Shown here piece by piece: positions 1 through 6,948 of a stretch of DNA of 10,889 bases (its first letter is position 1; each line of letters opens with the position of its first letter). The DNA comes from JAICLV01 sp036380925 (GTDB lineage: Bacteria; Actinomycetota; Actinomycetes; Acidothermales; Acidothermaceae). The stretch is from NCBI GenBank assembly GCA_036380925.1, contig DASVDW010000184.1, forward strand, positions 1-10,889. Reading direction: 5' to 3'. The position numbers were made by a program, and so were the translations under genes. The notes beneath the pieces are model-generated. The model saw only the letters and a list, made by a program, of their open reading frames with translations, did not search any database and had not been told where the DNA came from.

Positions 1-616
1 CGCGCAACCCGCGCATCGCCAACTCGACCGCCGCGTCGACGACCTCCGTTGTCGGCGCGCGCCCCGGCCGGTACCACTCCACCACCGAGTTCACCATCCC
101 GAACGACAGCCGGGTGGCCAGCAACGGATCGATGTCGGCGCGCAAGTCGCCGTCCGAAACAGCCTGGGCCACCAGGCCTGCGGCGAACCGGTCGAAGTCG
201 CGCCGACGGTCCAACGCGCGCTTCTCCGTCGCGGTGTTGCCGCGCACCCGCAACAGCAGCGTCACATAGGGCAACTCGGCGAGCAGCGCCTCCGCGGTGC
301 GGCGCAGCACATGCTCGAACCGGGTGACGGCTGGTCCGGAACGGGACGCCGGCTCATCGCGAATCGCGGACAGCGCCGACAGCGCCCGCTCGCACGCCGC
401 CGCGAGCAGCGCCTCTTTGCCCTCGACATGGTGATAGAAGGACGATTTCGAGATCCCGGCGGCGCGGGCGAGATCGTCCATCGACGTCCCGTCGTAACCG
501 CGCTCGTTGAACACCCGCACCGCGACGTCCAGCAGCGACGCGGCGTCGTACGGAGCGCGCCGCGACGGCGCCGAGCCGGTGGCCGCTGCACGGGTGCGGC
601 CGGCGACGGCGGTCAT
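1..616 (-). CDS. TetR-family transcriptional regulator, probable PaaR-like repressor (partial, C-terminus off window)
   Basis: This is a DNA-binding repressor of the TetR type, with 205 codons visible. The reading frame is still open at the left edge, so the last few residues are missing. Residues about 23-70 form the TetR helix-turn-helix: an alanine/valine-rich helix 1, then FNERGYDGTSMDDLARAAGIS, then SKSSFYHHVEGKEALL, which is the usual SxxxFYxHFxxKExL recognition-helix signature. Residues 71-205 are helical and would form the ligand-binding and dimer domain. The ATG at 614-616 overlaps the paaN TGA (ATGA), so the gene is translationally coupled to paaN and co-transcribed with it. Position suggests it senses phenylacetyl-CoA, as PaaR proteins do, and binds the palindrome at 2277-2290, thereby controlling its own operon. 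The family call is secure. The PaaR role is inferred from context only. Confidence 0.9.
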   Translation of the reverse strand, partial: MTAVAGRTRAAATGSAPSRRAPYDAASLLDVAVRVFNERGYDGTSMDDLARAAGISKSSFYHHVEGKEALLAAACERALSALSAIRDEPASRSGPAVTRFEHVLRRTAEALLAELPYVTLLLRVRGNTATEKRALDRRRDFDRFAAGLVAQAVSDGDLRADIDPLLATRLSFGMVNSVVEWYRPGRAPTTEVVDAAVELAMRGLR

Positions 617-2265
617 CCTGGGCGCCGGATCTCGACCACCCGAAAACGGCCCGCCACAAACGCCGCGTCAGTCAGGCTGGCGTTCGCCGCCGGATTCGCG
701 CCCGTCGCGTGGAAGTCAGAGAACGCGCTGGTCTGGTTCACGTACACGTCGGCGGTGAGATTCACCGACAGCGAGACGCCGGCGTCGACCGCGATCCGCG
801 CCGCCCCGGCCAAAACGGCGGGATCGGTCGAGTAGACCGACGCGGTCAATGCGCCTCGGGTCGCCGTCAACATCCGCCACAGCTCAAGGCTTTCCGCGGT
901 GTCGCGTGTCTCCACCACAAACGACACCGGCCCGAAACACTCGGCGCCAAAAACCTCGACGTCGGACGACGGCACGCGCAGCACCAACGGCGTGCGCACC
1001 TGCGCCGCCGGAAACTCGCTGTGCGGCACCGGCTTCGACGCGATCGCCACCTTGCCGCGGGTTTCCGCCGCCGCCAGTCGGTCGGCCACCCGGTCGTCGA
1101 CGAGCGCACCGAGCATCGCGGTCGCGCGCGCCGGTTCACCGAGCAGCGCGTCGAGCGCCGCCGCCAGCGCGCCGACAAACGAGTCAGCCTCGGACGACGG
1201 GACGAGCAGCACCTGCGGCGTGGTGCACATCTGCCCGCTGTAAAGCGAAAGCGAATACGCGAGGTTCGCCGCCATCGCGCCGACGTCGTCCGCCGAATCG
1301 AAAATAACCGTGTTGATGCCGGACTTCTCGGTGAACACCAACGCCTGGCGCGCGTTCGCTTCCAGCCAGTTGCCGTAATCGCTTGACCCGGTGAAGTCGA
1401 TGATCCGCACCTCGGGTCGCAGCGCCAACGCGCTGGCCAAGCCCTCGCCGTCGCCTTCGACCGCGAGGCTGACCAGGTTCTCGTCGAAGCCGCACTCGGC
1501 AAGCACCGAGCGCGCCGCCGAAACGGCAAGGGCCAACGGCAAAACCGCGTGCGGGTGCGGCTTCACGATGACCGGGTTTCCGGCCGCGAGGCTGGCGAAG
1601 AAGCCAGGAAAGCCGTTCCACGTGGGGAAAGTCGTGCAGCCGATCACCAGTGCCACACCACGCGGCACGATCGTGTAGCTCTTGGCCAGTCGTTGCGGCT
1701 CGCCGCGCCCACGCGGCTTCTCCCACGCCACGCTGGCGGGCACCGCGGCCATCGCGTCGTAGGTGTAGGCGACCGCCTCAAGACCGCGATCAAGGGCGTG
1801 CGCGCCGCCAGCCTGGAACGCCATCACGAACGACTGACCGGTGGTGTGCATCACCGCGTGCGCGAGTTCGAAGCTTCGCGCGTTGAGCCGCTGCAAGATC
1901 TCGACGCAAACCGCGGCACGCGCGAGGGCGCCGGCGTCGCGCCAGGCCGGCATCGCGGCCGTCGCGGCGCGCAGCAGCTTGTCGACGCCGTCAACGGTCA
2001 GGTGCGGATAGTGGACGCCGAGGGCGATCCCATACGGCGACCGCTCCGGCGCGACGGCGCCTTGGGCGCCGAGGGTCGAAAGTGGGAAGGCCTTGCCCAG
2101 CAGGCTCTCGAACGCCGCCTTTCCGGCGCCAGGCGCTTCGTCGCCCCAAATCTTGGTCGACGGCGACTCCGGGAACGCCGACCAGTAGCCGCGCTTGCGA
2201 ATGGCGGTGACCGCTTCCTCGAGAAGCGGCCGATGGGACGCGACAAGCTGCTCGACGTCGGTCAT
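613..2265 (-). CDS. paaN: PaaN, phenylacetate-degradation aldehyde dehydrogenase (no hydratase domain)
   Basis: This is a 550-residue aldehyde dehydrogenase of the stand-alone PaaN family found in actinobacteria. It is thought to oxidise the semialdehyde formed after ring opening of epoxidised/oxepin phenylacetyl-CoA. Visible features are the cofactor-fold stretch VIGCTTFPTWNGFPGFFASL (about 208-227), FTGSSDYGNWL (291-301), the conserved Glu in FTEKSGINTV (E313), the catalytic Cys in YSGQMCTTPQ (C347) and the ECFGPV motif (442-447). The ordinary ELGG motif of aldehyde dehydrogenases is replaced by EKSG, as is typical of this branch. E. coli PaaZ carries a fused MaoC-type hydratase domain, but this protein ends after the dehydrogenase domain. 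The start at 2265 gives the family N-terminus MTDVEQLVASHRPLL. The frame is open up to 2409, but that extension would run across the operator and into paaI. A weak GGTGGG lies directly before the ATG. The gene diverges from paaI and overlaps the TetR gene by 4 bp. Confidence 0.93.
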   Translation of the reverse strand: MTDVEQLVASHRPLLEEAVTAIRKRGYWSAFPESPSTKIWGDEAPGAGKAAFESLLGKAFPLSTLGAQGAVAPERSPYGIALGVHYPHLTVDGVDKLLRAATAAMPAWRDAGALARAAVCVEILQRLNARSFELAHAVMHTTGQSFVMAFQAGGAHALDRGLEAVAYTYDAMAAVPASVAWEKPRGRGEPQRLAKSYTIVPRGVALVIGCTTFPTWNGFPGFFASLAAGNPVIVKPHPHAVLPLALAVSAARSVLAECGFDENLVSLAVEGDGEGLASALALRPEVRIIDFTGSSDYGNWLEANARQALVFTEKSGINTVIFDSADDVGAMAANLAYSLSLYSGQMCTTPQVLLVPSSEADSFVGALAAALDALLGEPARATAMLGALVDDRVADRLAAAETRGKVAIASKPVPHSEFPAAQVRTPLVLRVPSSDVEVFGAECFGPVSFVVETRDTAESLELWRMLTATRGALTASVYSTDPAVLAGAARIAVDAGVSLSVNLTADVYVNQTSAFSDFHATGANPAANASLTDAAFVAGRFRVVEIRRPG

Positions 2266-2271
2266 CCCACC

Positions 2272-2345
2272 AGTAAACCGAACGTTCGGTCGGTGCGGAA
2301 GGGCAGTGCCTGGACGTCGAGCCGAGGCCGGACCATGATTCCGCC
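2272..2345. promoter_or_regulatory. Divergent paaN / paaIK promoter region
   Basis: The 80-bp gap between the two divergent start codons (2265 and 2346) must hold both promoters. For paaI, TGGACG (2311-2316) and CATGAT (2334-2339) are 17 bp apart, each matching 4 of 6 consensus bases. They would start the RNA at or very near the A of the paaI ATG. No Shine-Dalgarno sequence precedes that ATG, which fits a leaderless message. For paaN on the minus strand, TTTACT (plus-strand positions 2272-2277) is a possible -10 element that touches the operator palindrome. I see no good -35 for it. These are visual matches only. Confidence 0.35.
2277..2290. promoter_or_regulatory. Perfect 14-bp palindrome, candidate PaaR/TetR operator
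   Basis: ACCGAACGTTCGGT is its own reverse complement. It lies 12 bp upstream of the paaN start and 56 bp upstream of the paaI start. It fits the core ACCGNNCGNNCGGT that I recall for PaaR boxes of Corynebacterium glutamicum, although the outer ACT/AGT flanks of that longer motif are not kept here. A TetR-family gene is in the paaN operon. Placed over or beside the likely paaN -10 region, a dimeric repressor would block paaN-tetR directly and could also affect paaIK. Dyad symmetry and position are seen directly; the binding protein is inferred. Confidence 0.75.
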
Positions 2346-2777
2346 ATGACGGAAGCCGAAGCGCTGGCCCGGGAATGCGCCAAAGCCATGTACGAGTCCG
2401 ACGTCGCATCGCGTGCGCTCGGCATGGAGATTGTCGACATCGAACCCGGTCGGGCCCGCTTGCGCATGAAGATCACCGAGCAGATGCTCAACGGGCACCG
2501 CATCGGTCACGGGGGTTATGTCTTCACGCTGGCGGACTCAGCGTTCGCGTTCGCGTGCAACACGTATGACGTCGCGACCGTCGCCTCGTCTTGCGAGATC
2601 GTCTTTCTGGCGCCCGCGCACCTCGGCGACGTGCTTGAGGCGACGGCGCAGGAAAGAGTCCGCGCCGGACGGCGGGGGGTGTACGACGTGACCGTCACGC
2701 GCGGGGCGCCGCCCGAGGTGGTCGCCGAGTTCCGCGGCATCAGCAGCGCGACCGGCAAGCCGGTGCTGAACCGATGA
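2346..2777 (+). CDS. paaI: PaaI-type hotdog-fold acyl-CoA thioesterase
   Basis: This 143-residue protein belongs to the PaaI family of hotdog-fold thioesterases, which hydrolyse hydroxyphenylacetyl-CoA and related thioesters and so free CoA trapped in dead-end phenylacetate products. The key motif is NGHRIGHGGYVFTLADSAFAFACN (residues 49-72, written here in parts): N49-G50-H51, then H55-G56-G57, then LADSAFAFACN with the catalytic-type acid D64. The C-terminal half forms the beta-strands VASSCEIVFLAPAHLGDVLEA and VYDVTVTRG. Length is normal for the family. The ATG at 2346 starts the usual MTEAEALARECAKAMY helix, and no Shine-Dalgarno sequence is visible ahead of it. Its TGA overlaps the paaK ATG by 4 bp, so the two are coupled. 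It should be controlled by the palindrome at 2277-2290. Confidence 0.94.
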   Translation: MTEAEALARECAKAMYESDVASRALGMEIVDIEPGRARLRMKITEQMLNGHRIGHGGYVFTLADSAFAFACNTYDVATVASSCEIVFLAPAHLGDVLEATAQERVRAGRRGVYDVTVTRGAPPEVVAEFRGISSATGKPVLNR

Positions 2778-4066
2778 CCGCCGCGATGGAGCCGATCGAG
2801 ACCGCCTCTCGCGACGAACTCACGGCGCTGCAACTCGAGCGGCTGCAGCAGACGCTGCGGGTTGCTTACGAGAAGGTCCCGCACTACAAACAATCGTTCG
2901 CGGTATGGGGGGCGCACCCCGACGACTGCCGCAGCCTTGACGACCTGGCGCGATTCCCGTTCACCACCAAGCGGCATCTGCGCGAGGCGTATCCGTACGG
3001 GATGCTCGCGGTGCCGCGCGATCGGCTCGTCAGAGTGCACGCGTCGTCCGGCACAACCGGTCACCCGACGGTCGTGGGTTACACGCGACACGACCTCGAT
3101 GTGTGGTCCGACCTGATGGCCCGCTCGATTCGGGCCGCCGGCGGCGGCCCTGGTCAGTTGGTGCATGTTGCCTACGGCTACGGACTTTTCACCGGTGGGC
3201 TGGGCGCGCACTACGGCGCCGAGCGGCTCGGGTGCGCCGTCGTGCCGGCGTCCGGTGGCGCCACGGAACGCCAGGTCGTCCTCATTCGCGACCTGCGACC
3301 CGACGTCATCATGGTCACGCCGTCCTATCTGCTCGTCATTCTCGACGAGATGGAGCGCATGGGCGTCGACCCGGCCGACACCTCGCTGCGCATCGGCATT
3401 CTCGGCGCCGAGCCATGGACTCGCGAGATGCGGGCGGAGATCGAGCGGCGAAGCGCGATGAGCGCGGTCGACATCTACGGGCTGTCGGAGGTGATGGGCC
3501 CGGGCGTCGCGCAAGAGTGCGCGGAGACGAAGGACGGCTTGCACATCTGGGAGGATCACTTCTACCCGGAGATCATCGACCCAATCACCGGCAACGTCCT
3601 ACCAGACGGCGAATTCGGCGAACTGGTGCTGACCACCTTGACCAAAGAGGCGATGCCGCTGATCCGGTATCGCACCCGCGACCTCACCCGGCTGCTGCCA
3701 GGCACCGCCCGCACCATGCGCCGGATCGAGCACATCACCGGCCGCAGCGACGATATGACGATTGTGCGCGGGGTCAACGTGTTCCCGACGCAAATCGAGG
3801 AGTTGGTGCTGCGAGACCCGTTGCTCTCGCCTCATTTTCAGCTCGTGCTCACCCGGCCGGCACGGCTTGACGAACTCACCGTCCAGGTGGAGGTGCGGCG
3901 GCAGGCGACGCCGGAGGAGAAGAGCCGCGCCGCGGCGGCGTTGATCGCGGCGATCAAGTCGAACGTCGGTGTGAGCGCGCGGGTGGAGATCTGCGAGTCA
4001 GGTGTGATCGAGCGTTCGCTCGGGAAGGCGAAACGCGTCGTCGACCGGCGGGCCGAGCCACGCTAG
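2774..4066 (+). CDS. paaK: Phenylacetate-CoA ligase PaaK
   Basis: This 430-residue, full-length adenylate-forming enzyme converts phenylacetate, ATP and CoA to phenylacetyl-CoA, the entry step of the paa route. It acts in the cytoplasm. Motifs in order are the ATP-binding loop HASSGTTGHPTVVGYT (residues 89-104), YGLSEVMGPGVAQEC (235-249), the adenine/ribose-binding PLIRYRTRDLTRL (295-307), and the hinge region GRSDDMTIVRGVNVFPTQIEE (323-343, key residues R324, D326, D327, G333). A lysine-containing C-terminal loop SLGKAKR follows (415-421). The start ATG at 2774 overlaps the paaI stop; a second in-frame ATG at 2786 is possible. A small GC hairpin begins on the stop codon (4066-4081). Co-transcription with paaI is very likely, and read-through into hmgA is possible. 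Confidence 0.95.
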   Translation: MTAAMEPIETASRDELTALQLERLQQTLRVAYEKVPHYKQSFAVWGAHPDDCRSLDDLARFPFTTKRHLREAYPYGMLAVPRDRLVRVHASSGTTGHPTVVGYTRHDLDVWSDLMARSIRAAGGGPGQLVHVAYGYGLFTGGLGAHYGAERLGCAVVPASGGATERQVVLIRDLRPDVIMVTPSYLLVILDEMERMGVDPADTSLRIGILGAEPWTREMRAEIERRSAMSAVDIYGLSEVMGPGVAQECAETKDGLHIWEDHFYPEIIDPITGNVLPDGEFGELVLTTLTKEAMPLIRYRTRDLTRLLPGTARTMRRIEHITGRSDDMTIVRGVNVFPTQIEELVLRDPLLSPHFQLVLTRPARLDELTVQVEVRRQATPEEKSRAAAALIAAIKSNVGVSARVEICESGVIERSLGKAKRVVDRRAEPR

Positions 4067-4081
4067 CGGCGGATTCGCCGC
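4066..4081 (+). terminator. Short GC hairpin after paaK, weak terminator or attenuator candidate
   Basis: GCGGCG, a GATT loop and CGCCGC form a perfect 6-bp stem starting on the last base of the paaK stop codon. No run of T follows. It may partly separate paaIK from hmgA transcription, but hairpins this size are frequent by chance in such GC-rich DNA. Confidence 0.3.
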
Positions 4082-4110
4082 CCGATCCGATGACCGGAGA
4101 CGACCCCTAC

Positions 4111-4117
4111 GGAGGTG
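4111..4117 (+). promoter_or_regulatory. Strong ribosome binding site of hmgA
   Basis: GGAGGTG lies 4 bases before the ATG at 4122. It is the best Shine-Dalgarno match of the catabolic half of the window and fixes the hmgA start over later in-frame ATGs such as the one at codon 5. Confidence 0.8.
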
Positions 4118-4121
4118 CACC

Positions 4122-5462
4122 ATGTCAGACGTGATGGACGAGCCGGCCGTCCGGCCGCGATCCGGCGGCGGCAGGCTCGACTACCTGTCCGGCTTCGGCA
4201 ACGAGCACGCGAGTGAGGCGCTGCCCGGCGCACTCCCGCAGGGGCGCAACTCGCCGCAGCGGGTGGCGCACGGCTTGTACGCCGAGCAGCTCAGCGGCAC
4301 CTCGTTCGTCGTGCCCCGCGCGCACAACCGCCGCAGCTGGCTGTACCGGATCACACCGTCGGCGAAGCACCCCGAGTTCCGCCAACTCGCCGGCAACGGG
4401 TCGCTGCGCAGCGCGCCGTTTCGCGATCTGCCGCCGAACCCTAATCGACTGCGGTGGGACGCGCCGCCGCCGCTGGACGCGCCGACAGATTTCGTCGACG
4501 GTCTTTACACGGTCGGCGGAAACGGCGACGCGCTGACGCACGCTGGCATCGCGATCCACTGGTATCGGGCGAACCAGTCGATGACCGACCGCTGCTTCTT
4601 CAACGCCGACGGCGAGTTGTTGGTCGTTCCCCAGCAGGGCGGGCTGGTGGTCCGCACCGAGTTCGGCGTGCTCGACGTCCGACCCGGCGAAGTCGTCGTG
4701 CTGCCGCGTGGCATGCGCTTTGCGGTTGACCTACCGGACGACGGCGAGGCTCGCGGCTACATCTGCGAAAACTACGGCCGGCTGTTCGAGCTGCCGGAGC
4801 GCGGTCCGATCGGCGCCAACGGGCTGGCCAACGCGCGCGACTTTCTGGCGCCCGTCGCGGCGTACGAGGACGTCGCGCGGCCGGTGCAGGTGGTGCAGAA
4901 GTTCGGCGGCAACCTGTGGGCCGCCGACTACGACCACTCGCCGCTCGACGTCGTCGCGTGGCACGGGAATTACGTGCCGTACAAGTACGATCTGGCCCGC
5001 TTCAACGTGCTCGGAACCGTCAGCTACGACCATCCAGACCCGTCGATCTACACCGTGCTGAGCTCGCCGTCCGACACGCCGGGCGTCGCGAACGCCGACT
5101 TCGTGGTGTTCGCACCGCGCTGGCTGGTGGCCGAAGACACGTTTCGGCCGCCTTGGTTCCACCGCAACGTCATGAGCGAGTTCATGGGCTTGATTCGCGG
5201 TGAGTACGACGCGAAAGCGGAGGGCTTCCTGCCCGGTGGTGCAAGCGTGCACAACACGTTCAGCTCCCACGGGCCGGACGCCGAGACCTTCCGTCGCGCG
5301 TCGACGCAGGAGCTGACACCGCAGAAGTTGGACGACGGATTGGCGTTCATGTTCGAGACCCGGTGGCCGATCACGCCGACCTCGGCCGCGCTCGACGCTC
5401 CACACCGACAGACCGGCTACGACGACGTGTGGGTCGACCTGCCGCGAGGATTCCAGGGTTGA
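4122..5462 (+). CDS. hmgA: Homogentisate 1,2-dioxygenase
   Basis: This 446-residue Fe(II) extradiol-type dioxygenase opens homogentisate to maleylacetoacetate in tyrosine and phenylalanine catabolism. The N-terminal signature LDYLSGFGNEHASEALPGALP is at 19-39 (in parts: LDYLSGFGN, EHASEALPG). The middle domain has GELLVVPQQGGL (164-175) and FGVLDVRPGEVVVLPRG (181-197). The catalytic site is intact: DHPDPSIYTVL (H304), PPWFHRNVMSEFMGLI (H347, E353) and HNTFSSHGPD (H383). These positions are each offset by 12 from the human enzyme's H292, H335, E341 and H371 as I recall them, which shows no internal gaps over that region. The gene starts 55 bp after paaK. The partner genes hppD, maleylacetoacetate isomerase and fumarylacetoacetase are not in the window. 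Confidence 0.97.
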   Translation: MSDVMDEPAVRPRSGGGRLDYLSGFGNEHASEALPGALPQGRNSPQRVAHGLYAEQLSGTSFVVPRAHNRRSWLYRITPSAKHPEFRQLAGNGSLRSAPFRDLPPNPNRLRWDAPPPLDAPTDFVDGLYTVGGNGDALTHAGIAIHWYRANQSMTDRCFFNADGELLVVPQQGGLVVRTEFGVLDVRPGEVVVLPRGMRFAVDLPDDGEARGYICENYGRLFELPERGPIGANGLANARDFLAPVAAYEDVARPVQVVQKFGGNLWAADYDHSPLDVVAWHGNYVPYKYDLARFNVLGTVSYDHPDPSIYTVLSSPSDTPGVANADFVVFAPRWLVAEDTFRPPWFHRNVMSEFMGLIRGEYDAKAEGFLPGGASVHNTFSSHGPDAETFRRASTQELTPQKLDDGLAFMFETRWPITPTSAALDAPHRQTGYDDVWVDLPRGFQG

Positions 5463-5511
5463 CCTTCATCGCGGCTGGCGTCGTCGCGCGCGGTGGCTGC
5501 GGCGGCCGAGG

Positions 5512-6177
5512 GTGCGGCAGAATGCTTCGGTGGCGGACGTGGGCGAGCGCAACGGGCATGGGCTCACGTTGCTCGACTGGCGGCGGCGGGTGCATCAGTT
5601 GTACGCCGCGGTGCGCGCGTCCGCCGACCCGGCGGTCGCGCACGCGTTGTGGCGCCGCGGCCGCGACGACTTGATGCGCCGACACCCGCAATCCCCCCTC
5701 GCGTCGTCCGAGGGTTTCGACGGCCTGCCGGTGGCCGACTACGACCCGCGATGGCGATTCGAGGCGCGCGTCGAGACCGACATCGAGCCGGCCTCGATCG
5801 CGGTGCCGACGGCGACCGACGGTGTCGTGCCGTTCGACCGCGTCGGCGTTGTTCGCTTGCCGCACATCGGCAGTCTCGACGTGTGGGCCCTGCGCAGTTA
5901 CGGCGGAGGCATTTTCGTGCCGTTCCGCGACCTGACGGGCGGTGTCTCGACATACGGGTCCGGGCGCTACCTGATCGACACCGTCAAAGGCGCCGATCTG
6001 GGTGGCGACGTGGACCTTTCCACCGGGCAAGGCTCGCTGGTGCTCGACTTCAACTTCGCGTATCACCCATCGTGCGCGTACGACCCAGCCTGGGTCTGCC
6101 CGCTCGCGCAGCCTGGCAACGTCATCGACGTCGAGGTGCCGGTTGGCGAACGGCTGCCGCCCGGCGGTTGGTACTGA
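5512..6177 (+). CDS. DUF1684 family protein of unknown function
   Basis: This 221-residue protein has the DUF1684 pattern. The N-terminal helix is LLDWRRRVHQLYAAVRASAD with ALWRRGRDDLMRRHPQSPL after it (residues 20-63). Next comes the core GGGIFVPFRDLTGG (131-144), YGSGRYLIDTVKGADLGG (148-165) and DFNFAYHPSCAYDPAWVCPL (179-198). The last block has two cysteines (C188, C196) and conserved tyrosines that could form a metal or ligand site. No signal peptide or membrane segment is seen. The biochemical function of the family is not known to me. The gene begins 49 bp after hmgA, so it is probably co-transcribed and may be tied to aromatic-acid metabolism, but that is context only. The start is uncertain: GTG at 5512 or GTG at 5530 (215 residues). 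Neither has a well-spaced Shine-Dalgarno sequence. Confidence 0.85.
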   Translation: MRQNASVADVGERNGHGLTLLDWRRRVHQLYAAVRASADPAVAHALWRRGRDDLMRRHPQSPLASSEGFDGLPVADYDPRWRFEARVETDIEPASIAVPTATDGVVPFDRVGVVRLPHIGSLDVWALRSYGGGIFVPFRDLTGGVSTYGSGRYLIDTVKGADLGGDVDLSTGQGSLVLDFNFAYHPSCAYDPAWVCPLAQPGNVIDVEVPVGERLPPGGWY

Positions 6178-6240
6178 TAGACGGGTTCCCTGTGCGGCTG
6201 GCATCTGAGAGGCTGGCTAAGCGACTGAACGGAGCGGACG

Positions 6241-6831
6241 ATGAGTCTCTACCTGGCCCAAGACGCTGATGCGGACGCGCTGCTGGACCGTGACCCTTTC
6301 GCGCTCCTGTTGGGCATGATGCTCGATCAGCAAATCCCGATGGAGAAGGCCTTTGCCGGCCCCAAGCTGCTCGCGGAGCGGATGGGGTCCGATCGGCTCG
6401 AGCCGGCCGACATCGCCGGTCACGATCCGGAGTCGTTCGCGAAGCTCTTCGCCGGGCCTCCTGCGATTCACCGGTTTCCAGGAGCCATGGCGGCGCGTGC
6501 CCAATCGCTCGCGCAGGTTGTCGCCGAGCAATATGGCGGTGACGCGGCCGCGATTTGGAACGATGTCACGTCGGGCGAGCAATTGCTCAAGCGGCTGAGC
6601 GAGTTGCCGGGGTTCGGCGCGCAGAAGGCCCGAATCTTCGTCGCGCTGCTCGGAAAGCAGCGAAGCGTTCGCCCACGCGGGTGGCGCACCGCGGCCGGCG
6701 TCTACGGTGAAGACGGCGTCTACCATTCCGTCGCCGATGTCACCAGCGAAGAGTCGCTGCAGAAGGTGCGCGCCTTCAAGAAGGAAATGAAGGCGGCCGC
6801 GAAGCAGACGCCCCGCAAGTCGACCCGCTGA
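6241..6831 (+). CDS. HhH-GPD-type base-excision repair family protein
   Basis: This 196-residue protein belongs to an actinobacterial branch of the HhH-GPD DNA glycosylase superfamily (the uncharacterised group I recall as TIGR03252). The N-terminal helix DRDPFALLLGMMLDQQIPMEKAF (17-39, in parts) resembles the endonuclease III entry helices. RLSELPGFGAQKARIFVALL (118-137) is the helix-hairpin-helix with the LPGxGxxKA DNA-backbone grip; K129 is at or near the position of the endonuclease III catalytic lysine. The aspartate-bearing VDTH-type segment that normally follows is not seen. In its place come RPRGWRTAAG (144-153) and GEDGVYHSVADV (156-167). There is no iron-sulphur cysteine cluster. 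The tail (177-196) is Lys/Arg-rich and likely touches DNA. GGAG at 6231-6234 supports the ATG. Base specificity is unknown. Confidence 0.88.
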   Translation: MSLYLAQDADADALLDRDPFALLLGMMLDQQIPMEKAFAGPKLLAERMGSDRLEPADIAGHDPESFAKLFAGPPAIHRFPGAMAARAQSLAQVVAEQYGGDAAAIWNDVTSGEQLLKRLSELPGFGAQKARIFVALLGKQRSVRPRGWRTAAGVYGEDGVYHSVADVTSEESLQKVRAFKKEMKAAAKQTPRKSTR

Positions 6832-6948
6832 CATCCACAGTCGCGCGCGCCGGTATTCACCGCCGCCGCGGATGGCCCGCGACCTATTAGCTGCGCCACC
6901 TATGTTCGTCACGACCTTTCGTGCCGACAAGGAATTCGAGGTGTCGCG
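6832..6948 (+). other. Intergenic region upstream of the WXG-like/hydrolase pair
   Basis: These 117 bases hold no gene. I see a 5-bp hairpin CGCGG-ATGGC-CCGCG (6867-6881) that might weakly end the upstream message. A second small dyad, CACGA-CCTT-TCGTG, lies at 6910-6923, 25 bases before the TTG start. The stretch 6884-6930 is noticeably richer in A and T than its surroundings and is the likely place of a promoter, but I find no convincing -35/-10 pair. Confidence 0.4.
6938..6941 (+). promoter_or_regulatory. Ribosome binding site deciding a TTG start
   Basis: GAGG lies 7 bases before the TTG at 6949. No ATG or GTG in this frame precedes the conserved SLDALAGDL helix, so this site is the main reason for accepting the rare TTG start. 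Confidence 0.6.

Noticed and set aside
2266..2409. Upstream extension of paaN to 2409
   Set aside because: It adds residues unlike the family, would cross the operator palindrome and overlap paaI, and the MTDVEQLVASHRPLL start at 2265 fits PaaN proteins.
2516..3559. Long minus-strand open frame (347 codons) opposite paaI/paaK
   Set aside because: It mirrors paaK codons; its Arg/His-rich composition resembles no family and is expected from high third-position GC.
4066..4081. Strong intrinsic terminator between paaK and hmgA
   Set aside because: It has only a 6-bp stem and no T-run, so it is kept as a weak candidate and not taken as an operon boundary.
5371..6204. Minus-strand open frame opposite the DUF1684 gene
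   Set aside because: The plus-strand DUF1684 protein has clear family motifs; the antisense product has none.
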